A stretch of DNA of 64,000 bases from Asticcacaulis sp. MM231. Its GTDB lineage: Bacteria > Pseudomonadota > Alphaproteobacteria > Caulobacterales > Caulobacteraceae. Positions 60,244 through 64,000 of this stretch are shown here, one piece after another (the stretch's first letter is position 1; every line of letters begins with the position of its first letter). The stretch lies in NCBI RefSeq assembly GCF_964186625.1, contig NZ_OZ075108.1, positions 1,674,001 through 1,738,000 of the forward strand, given 5' to 3'. The notes below the pieces were generated by a model, which had not been told where the DNA came from, made no database searches, and was given only the letters and a program-made list of their open reading frames with translations. The position numbers and the translations under genes are program-made.

Positions 60244-61301
60244 CGTGATGTGTTACTCAACAGGCTGGCGTCGCCATAGGAGAAGAAGCGATAGCCGGTT
60301 GCTATAGCATGGGCGTAGGCCTTTTTCATGGTCTCGGTGCCGGCGAGGGCGCAGACAAGCATGAAGAGGGTCGATTTTGGCAGGTGGAAATTGGTCATCA
60401 GCATATCGCACGAGCGCACTTTGATGCCCGGCGTGATGAAGATAGCGGTTTCGGCTGCGAAGGGGTGGATGACACCGGCGTCGTCACAGGCCGATTCCAG
60501 CAAACGTAATGACGTGGTGCCGACGCAGACAACTCGACCACCAGCCGCGCGTACCGCATTGATGCGGTCGGCGCTGGCCTGAGTGATCATGCCGAACTCG
60601 GCATGCATGATGTGATCTTTGGTGTCATCGACCTTGACCGGCAGGAAGGTGCCGGCTCCGACATGCAGGGTTATATGCTCAACCTCGATGCCATTGGCAG
60701 TCAGCTTTTCCAGCAGGGCAGGGGTGAAATGCAGACCGGCCGTGGGGGCCGCCACAGAGCCTTCATCCCTGGCGAAGATCGTCTGATAGTCGCTCTTGTC
60801 CTGCTCGTCCTCGTGTCGTTTCGAGCGTATGTAGGGCGGCAGGGGCATGCCTCCGACGATATGCAGTCGCTCGATCAGCTCTTGCGGGCTGTGCTGAAAA
60901 TCGAGCGTATACAGGCCATTGTCGTCCTTAGCCGAGACATGGGCACGAAGTTCAGCGGTGTCGCTTTTGAAAAGCAAGTCGTCGCCGGGCTTGACCTTGC
61001 GGCCCGGCTTCAGAAAAGCTTGCCACTGTGCGGCGCCAGTGCTTTTGACAAGTGTCGCCTCGATCACCACCTGGCTATCCGGCCTGACGCGCAGGCCATC
61101 GAGTTGCGTCGGTAAAACGCGGGTGTCGTTGACGATCAGCAGGTCGCCGGTGCGCAGACAATTAGCGATATCACCAACGCGGCTGTCGATCAGTGAGCCG
61201 TCAGCTTCAACGCGCAGAAGTCTGGCCGCCTCGCGCGGCTCCACGGGCCGCAGGGCGATGCGGTCATCGGGCAGGTCAAAGTCAAAATCGGAAATAAGCA
61301 T
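60240..61301 (-). CDS. queA: S-adenosylmethionine:tRNA ribosyltransferase-isomerase
   Basis: A 353-residue QueA, which builds epoxyqueuosine on tRNA after Tgt has inserted preQ1. It begins [64 protein letters not shown] and [18 protein letters not shown] are diagnostic. It precedes tgt with an ATGA overlap, so the two queuosine steps are translationally coupled. It starts 37 bases from the small paralog gene 61339-61746 and may share its transcript. Confidence 0.96.
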   Translation of the reverse strand: MLISDFDFDLPDDRIALRPVEPREAARLLRVEADGSLIDSRVGDIANCLRTGDLLIVNDTRVLPTQLDGLRVRPDSQVVIEATLVKSTGAAQWQAFLKPGRKVKPGDDLLFKSDTAELRAHVSAKDDNGLYTLDFQHSPQELIERLHIVGGMPLPPYIRSKRHEDEQDKSDYQTIFARDEGSVAAPTAGLHFTPALLEKLTANGIEVEHITLHVGAGTFLPVKVDDTKDHIMHAEFGMITQASADRINAVRAAGGRVVCVGTTSLRLLESACDDAGVIHPFAAETAIFITPGIKVRSCDMLMTNFHLPKSTLFMLVCALAGTETMKKAYAHAIATGYRFFSYGDASLLSNTSR

Positions 61302-61338
61302 GCGGTCTCAAAGCCGCAAAATACGCCAAGGTCAAGGA

Positions 61339-61746
61339 TTATGTCGGCTGTACGACCGTAGCCGACTTTCGTGCCTTGATCCAGTCCAGACCTTCGTCGA
61401 AGGTGTTGAAGTTTTCCAGGGTACGTTGCGGAAAAAGGGCCTGAGTGATCGACAGGCGCGCCCGCACCAGAGGGTCGTCGCTGATGATGGCGGTAAAGCC
61501 GCCGGCATCGCGTCCCTGCGCAAGTTGATTCCACCGCACACTGAGGTCTTCGATCTCCTTACCCATGATCGTGCCGTCATAGCGACGCATGTCGAGGATG
61601 CTGTCATACTCCCAGACATTCGGCACATGAACGAGTTGAGACATCATGTTCCTGTTCACTGCATCGCCGTTCAGCGTGCCGATGTAGCGGATATTCATGA
61701 TCTTGAGTGTCTCGTCGAGCGATACGGTAATTCGGGAGCGGGTCAT
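61339..61746 (-). CDS. small STAS/SpoIIAA-like protein, paralog A
   Basis: A 135-residue hypothetical from ATG 61746 (MTRSRITVSLDETLKIMNIR). It has an alternating beta/alpha pattern and ends NFNTFDEGLDWIKARKSATV. It is clearly related to the next gene upstream (61855-62259): shared D-[MF]-RRY near the middle, GRD-[AS]-G, and F-[ND]-TFDEGL-[DE]-WIKA at the end. The fold resembles STAS-like single-domain regulators, but no phosphorylatable Ser is identifiable. Ribosome site poor. A role in signalling is inferred only from the fold resemblance and the upstream CtrA box. Confidence 0.6.
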   Translation of the reverse strand: MTRSRITVSLDETLKIMNIRYIGTLNGDAVNRNMMSQLVHVPNVWEYDSILDMRRYDGTIMGKEIEDLSVRWNQLAQGRDAGGFTAIISDDPLVRARLSITQALFPQRTLENFNTFDEGLDWIKARKSATVVQPT

Positions 61747-61854
61747 GGGCGCAGTCCAGCTTAGACAGGATATCGGGCGGTAGGCCCATATCTTATCTAG
61801 CACATGCGTCTTAAGGCTTAATTGACGTAGGGTTACGCGCAGGCGTTGAACGCC

Positions 61855-62259
61855 TCATGCGACCTTGCGAATATACTCGTCGGCCTTGATCCATTCCAGT
61901 CCTTCATCGAAGGTGTCGAAAATGGCGATTTTGCGATTGGGCATGACGTCGAGCATGGCTTTCAGATTAAACGTCAGGTCGGGATTTCCGCCGACCAGAG
62001 CCATGCTGCGACCGCTGTCGCGTCCCCGCGTAAAGGCGGCCCATTTTTCCGTGAGAAAGCTGAGATAATCGCGTGAAAAATCCGCTTCGTAGCGGCGGAA
62101 GTCAAACAGGGCATTGAAAAGCCAAGGCGTTTCTACTGTAGCCAGTTGATCGATCAGATCGGGACCAGGCTCCTGCTCACAGCGCAGGGAATGCAACCGG
62201 ATAATCAGGATCATATTGGCGCGGTCAACCGTGACCGAATACCGCGAACGCTTCTGCAT
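61855..62259 (-). CDS. small STAS/SpoIIAA-like protein, paralog B
   Basis: A 134-residue hypothetical (MQKRSRYSVTVDRANMILII at the start, FDTFDEGLEWIKADEYIRKV at the end), a tandem paralog of the downstream gene. Shared landmarks are FDFRRYE, RGRDSGRSMALVGG and the C-terminal TFDEGLEWIKA block. A perfect CtrA box lies 56 bp upstream (62315-62329), so this pair may be cell-cycle regulated. The 108-bp gap to paralog A carries no terminator, so cotranscription is likely. Confidence 0.65.
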   Translation of the reverse strand: MQKRSRYSVTVDRANMILIIRLHSLRCEQEPGPDLIDQLATVETPWLFNALFDFRRYEADFSRDYLSFLTEKWAAFTRGRDSGRSMALVGGNPDLTFNLKAMLDVMPNRKIAIFDTFDEGLEWIKADEYIRKVA

Positions 62260-62314
62260 ATGCTTACACTACTCTACACTTCGGTTTACTAAACCATAGA
62301 GTGCGTGAAACGTT

Positions 62315-62329
62315 TTAATATGTCCTTAA
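62315..62329. promoter_or_regulatory. CtrA box upstream of the paralogous small-protein pair
   Basis: TTAA-TATGTCC-TTAA, an exact consensus match 56 bp before the start at 62259. The only other neighbour is the downstream end of the cyclophilin gene, so the minus-strand small-protein gene is the probable target. Confidence 0.6.
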
Positions 62330-62356
62330 GTGCGTAGGTTAATGCCCATAATCAAG

Positions 62357-62384
62357 ACGGGGTCATTCTCATGAATGACCCCGT
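62357..62384 (-). terminator. stem-loop after cytoplasmic cyclophilin gene
   Basis: A perfect 11-bp stem ACGGGGTCATT (62357-62367) with AATGACCCCGT (62374-62384), loop CTCATG, 17 bases beyond the cyclophilin stop. No T tract. Confidence 0.6.
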
Positions 62385-62401
62385 TAAGCGTTTGGTATGA
62401 C

Positions 62402-62866
62402 TTAGACGTCGGCCGCGACCTTCATGGTCACGATCTTGCCGGGGGTACGCGGCGGCTCCCCCTTGGGCAGGGCATCGACGTTTTCCATGCCCTCGGTGAC
62501 CTGACCCCAGACAGTGTACTGATTGTCGAGGAAGCGGGCGTCATCGAACACGATGAAGAACTGGCTGTCGGCCGAATCCGGGTTTTGCGAGCGGGCCATC
62601 GAGCAGATTCCGCGGACGTGAGGCTCCTTGTTGAACTCGGCCTTGATCTTCTTGCCGGAACCGCCAAAGCCCTGGCCCTGAGGATCGCCGCCCTGGGCCA
62701 TAAAGCCGGGGATGACGCGGTGGAAAACGATACCGTCGTAAAAACCTTCGCGCGCCAGTTCCTTGATGCGAGCGACGTGGTTAGGCGCCAGATCCGGGCG
62801 CAGCTTGATGGTGACGGGGCCGGTATCCAGCGTCAGGATCAGGGTATTTTCGAGGTCTTCGGACAT
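62402..62866 (-). CDS. cytoplasmic cyclophilin-type peptidyl-prolyl isomerase
   Basis: A 154-residue cyclophilin without signal peptide. LRPDLAPNHVARIKELAREG, FYDGIVFHRVIPGFMAQGGD, the GICSMARSQNPDSADSQFFI block and LDNQYTVWGQVTEG cover the active site: Arg in FHRVI, the QFF motif and the Trp of the cyclosporin-binding loop. It is intact, unlike the periplasmic paralog at 55224, and shows what the latter's NSPDSANSQFF region should read. AAAGGAG lies upstream of ATG 62866. Confidence 0.93.
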   Translation of the reverse strand: MSEDLENTLILTLDTGPVTIKLRPDLAPNHVARIKELAREGFYDGIVFHRVIPGFMAQGGDPQGQGFGGSGKKIKAEFNKEPHVRGICSMARSQNPDSADSQFFIVFDDARFLDNQYTVWGQVTEGMENVDALPKGEPPRTPGKIVTMKVAADV

Positions 62867-62935
62867 GATGTCTCCTTTGACAGTAAATTTGTGGTCCTGA
62901 CATAGGGGCTCGTCAGGGCAATTGCAAAATAAAAT

Positions 62936-63301
62936 CTAGGCGGTGCACTCGGCGGGTTTCTTTTCTTCCGGGCCATACATGGCGCAGGAACGGTCGATCT
63001 CATTCTGAATCATGTCGCAAGGATTGCTTTTATTGCAGGGTGGGTGCGTGGCGGGAGATACCATGATGCAGCGCTTAACAAGGCGATCAGCGGCAACCTT
63101 GCCGATGTCCGACAAACAGGTGCCATCCGTCGCGGTCGACGATGGCGCCAGTTCCTCCGTCAGGTTCGTAACCGATTCCGATGAAGACGCGACGGGCACG
63201 GCCTGAGCACTTTCGGTGCTGGTGTCGCTGGCGGGCGGTTTGGCGGGGGAGCAGGCGGCAAGACTAAGCGATGCGGCCAGCAGGGCGGTGGCAAGGCGCA
63301 T
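62936..63301 (-). CDS. hypothetical Cys-rich lipoprotein
   Basis: A 121-residue protein. MRLATALLAASLSLAAC is a lipoprotein signal with lipobox LAAC. A Ser/Thr/Ala/Pro-rich linker follows. The C-terminal half has six Cys (DGTCLSDIG, KRCIMVSP, PPCNKSNPCDMIQ, RSCAMYG, AECTA), suggesting a small disulfide-stabilised domain. AGAAGGAAC precedes the ATG. Family not recognised. Divergent from rlmE with a 95-bp spacer. Confidence 0.72.
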   Translation of the reverse strand: MRLATALLAASLSLAACSPAKPPASDTSTESAQAVPVASSSESVTNLTEELAPSSTATDGTCLSDIGKVAADRLVKRCIMVSPATHPPCNKSNPCDMIQNEIDRSCAMYGPEEKKPAECTA

Positions 63302-63396
63302 GAACGCGTTCCTTCTGTTTGGGCGCCTTCTAGCAGCTACGGCTGTAAAGAAAAAATAGTTTCCGCAAACGCGGCAAAAACCAGTATAGACGCGCC

Positions 63397-64000
63397 ATGA
63401 GTGATCAACCTGAAGATAAAGAGCCGCGCCGTAAGATGGTCAAGGCGCCGACCGGCGGCAACCTGTCCGGCCGTTCGAAAGGCCACACGGCCGTCAAGAC
63501 GGCGAAATTTCGCACACAATCCTCCGCCAAGTGGCTGGAGCGCCAACTGAACGACCCCTATGTCCAGCAGGCCAAGGCCGAGGGCTGGCGGTCGCGTGCT
63601 GCTTTCAAGCTGATCGAAATCGATGAGCGGTTTAACCTGTTGCACAAGGGCGCCAAGGTTATCGACCTGGGCTGCGCGCCTGGAGGTTGGGTGCAGGTGG
63701 CGATCAAACGCGGCGCATCGCATGTGGTCGGTGTCGATCTGCTGCCGGTCGATCCGGTGCCCGGCGCCGATCTTCTGGAAGCCGACTTCACCGATCCGGC
63801 CATTGGTCCGCAACTGATGGACCTGATGGGCGGCAAGCCTGACGTCATCCTTTCCGATCTTGCGCACAATACGGTGGGCCACAAGCAGACGGACCACCTC
63901 AAGATCATGGGGCTGCTGGAAATGGCCGGCGATTTCGCGCTCGATAACCTCAAGCCCGGTGGCGCCTTTATCGCCAAGGCGTTTCAGGGTGGCGAGACCG
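63397..64000 (+). CDS. rlmE: 23S rRNA (uridine-2'-O) methyltransferase, truncated by window end
   Basis: The first 201 codons of an FtsJ/RrmJ protein that methylates the ribose of U2552 in 23S rRNA. A basic N-terminal extension (PRRKMVKAPTGGNLSGRSKG) precedes the fold. The K-D-K-E tetrad is visible in part: Lys in GWRSRAAFKLIEIDERF, SAM motif VIDLGCAPGGWVQVA, Asp in VILSDLAHNTVGHKQTDH, Lys in GGAFIAKAFQGGET. The catalytic loop reads SDLAHN where most homologs have SDMAPN. No stop is reached before 64000. Start ATG at 63397 has a poor ribosome site. Confidence 0.93.
   Translation, partial: MSDQPEDKEPRRKMVKAPTGGNLSGRSKGHTAVKTAKFRTQSSAKWLERQLNDPYVQQAKAEGWRSRAAFKLIEIDERFNLLHKGAKVIDLGCAPGGWVQVAIKRGASHVVGVDLLPVDPVPGADLLEADFTDPAIGPQLMDLMGGKPDVILSDLAHNTVGHKQTDHLKIMGLLEMAGDFALDNLKPGGAFIAKAFQGGET

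Noticed and set aside
1..64000. CRISPR array, prophage, rRNA operon, replication origin or toxin-antitoxin pair
   Set aside because: I looked for regularly spaced repeats, phage structural genes, rRNA sequence, DnaA-box clusters and small toxin-like gene pairs and saw none that I could support.

Overview
The window looks like chromosomal DNA of a stalked or dimorphic alphaproteobacterium of the Caulobacteraceae. Lineage markers are a recognisable popZ directly upstream of valS, a divergent flmG(flbA)/flbT-flaF locus followed by three flagellins and a flaEY-like gene, sigma-54 flagellin promoters with FlbD-type (ftr) and IHF-type sites, CtrA boxes (TTAA-N7-TTAA) and GANTC sites before popZ. 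Base composition looks clearly less GC-rich than Caulobacter or Brevundimonas, so an Asticcacaulis-like genome is my best guess (inference).

Layout. 1-1.2 kb: remnant of an element integrated at a tRNA-Asn, with only the N-terminus of a tyrosine integrase left beside a 5'-truncated PNPOx-like gene. 1.5-9.1 kb: a chemotaxis receptor, tRNA-Cys, a pcm-like gene, a TolC-type channel, popZ and valS. 9.2-15 kb: a divergent pair of lipid-linked-sugar glycosyltransferases, two low-complexity envelope proteins, an Fe-S RNA methyltransferase and another glycosyltransferase. 15-18.4 kb: a Lys-rich lytic transglycosylase (frameshifted) and a complete 930-bp IS5-family element lodged in the stop codon of a degenerate uracil-DNA-glycosylase-like gene. 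19-31.7 kb: housekeeping metabolism (ETF-QO, a TPR protein, ispE, an AmpG-type transporter, glyQS, ppdK). 31.8-37.3 kb: an OmpA/small-membrane/HHH three-gene module, a NUDIX-winged-helix regulator with an HD protein, a Usp-type protein and a two-domain FkbM methyltransferase.

37.4-49.6 kb is the flagellin island: a methyltransferase, two tandem TPR-glycosyltransferases (flmG and a paralog), flbT, flaF, three flagellin genes of equal coding length (276 codons after correction), a FlaG-type protein and a 995-residue FlaEY-like protein. 49.8-64 kb: small envelope proteins, ssb, gyrA, coaD, two cyclophilins, a Ppx/GppA phosphatase, hspQ, tRNA-Lys, tgt-queA, a CtrA-box-linked pair of paralogous small proteins, and the start of rlmE, which runs off the window.

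How it works together: the flagellin island holds filament subunits, their assembly or translation checkpoint (FlaF, FlbT, a divergent flagellin) and the enzymes that glycosylate them, with cis-sites tying them to the FlbD/sigma-54 hierarchy. CtrA boxes before the chemoreceptor, the transglycosylase, one flagellin and the small-protein pair suggest cell-cycle control. Four conserved genes carry single small indels and a fifth is suspected. This density points to read or assembly errors, or to recent decay, and should be resolved before loss of function is inferred.
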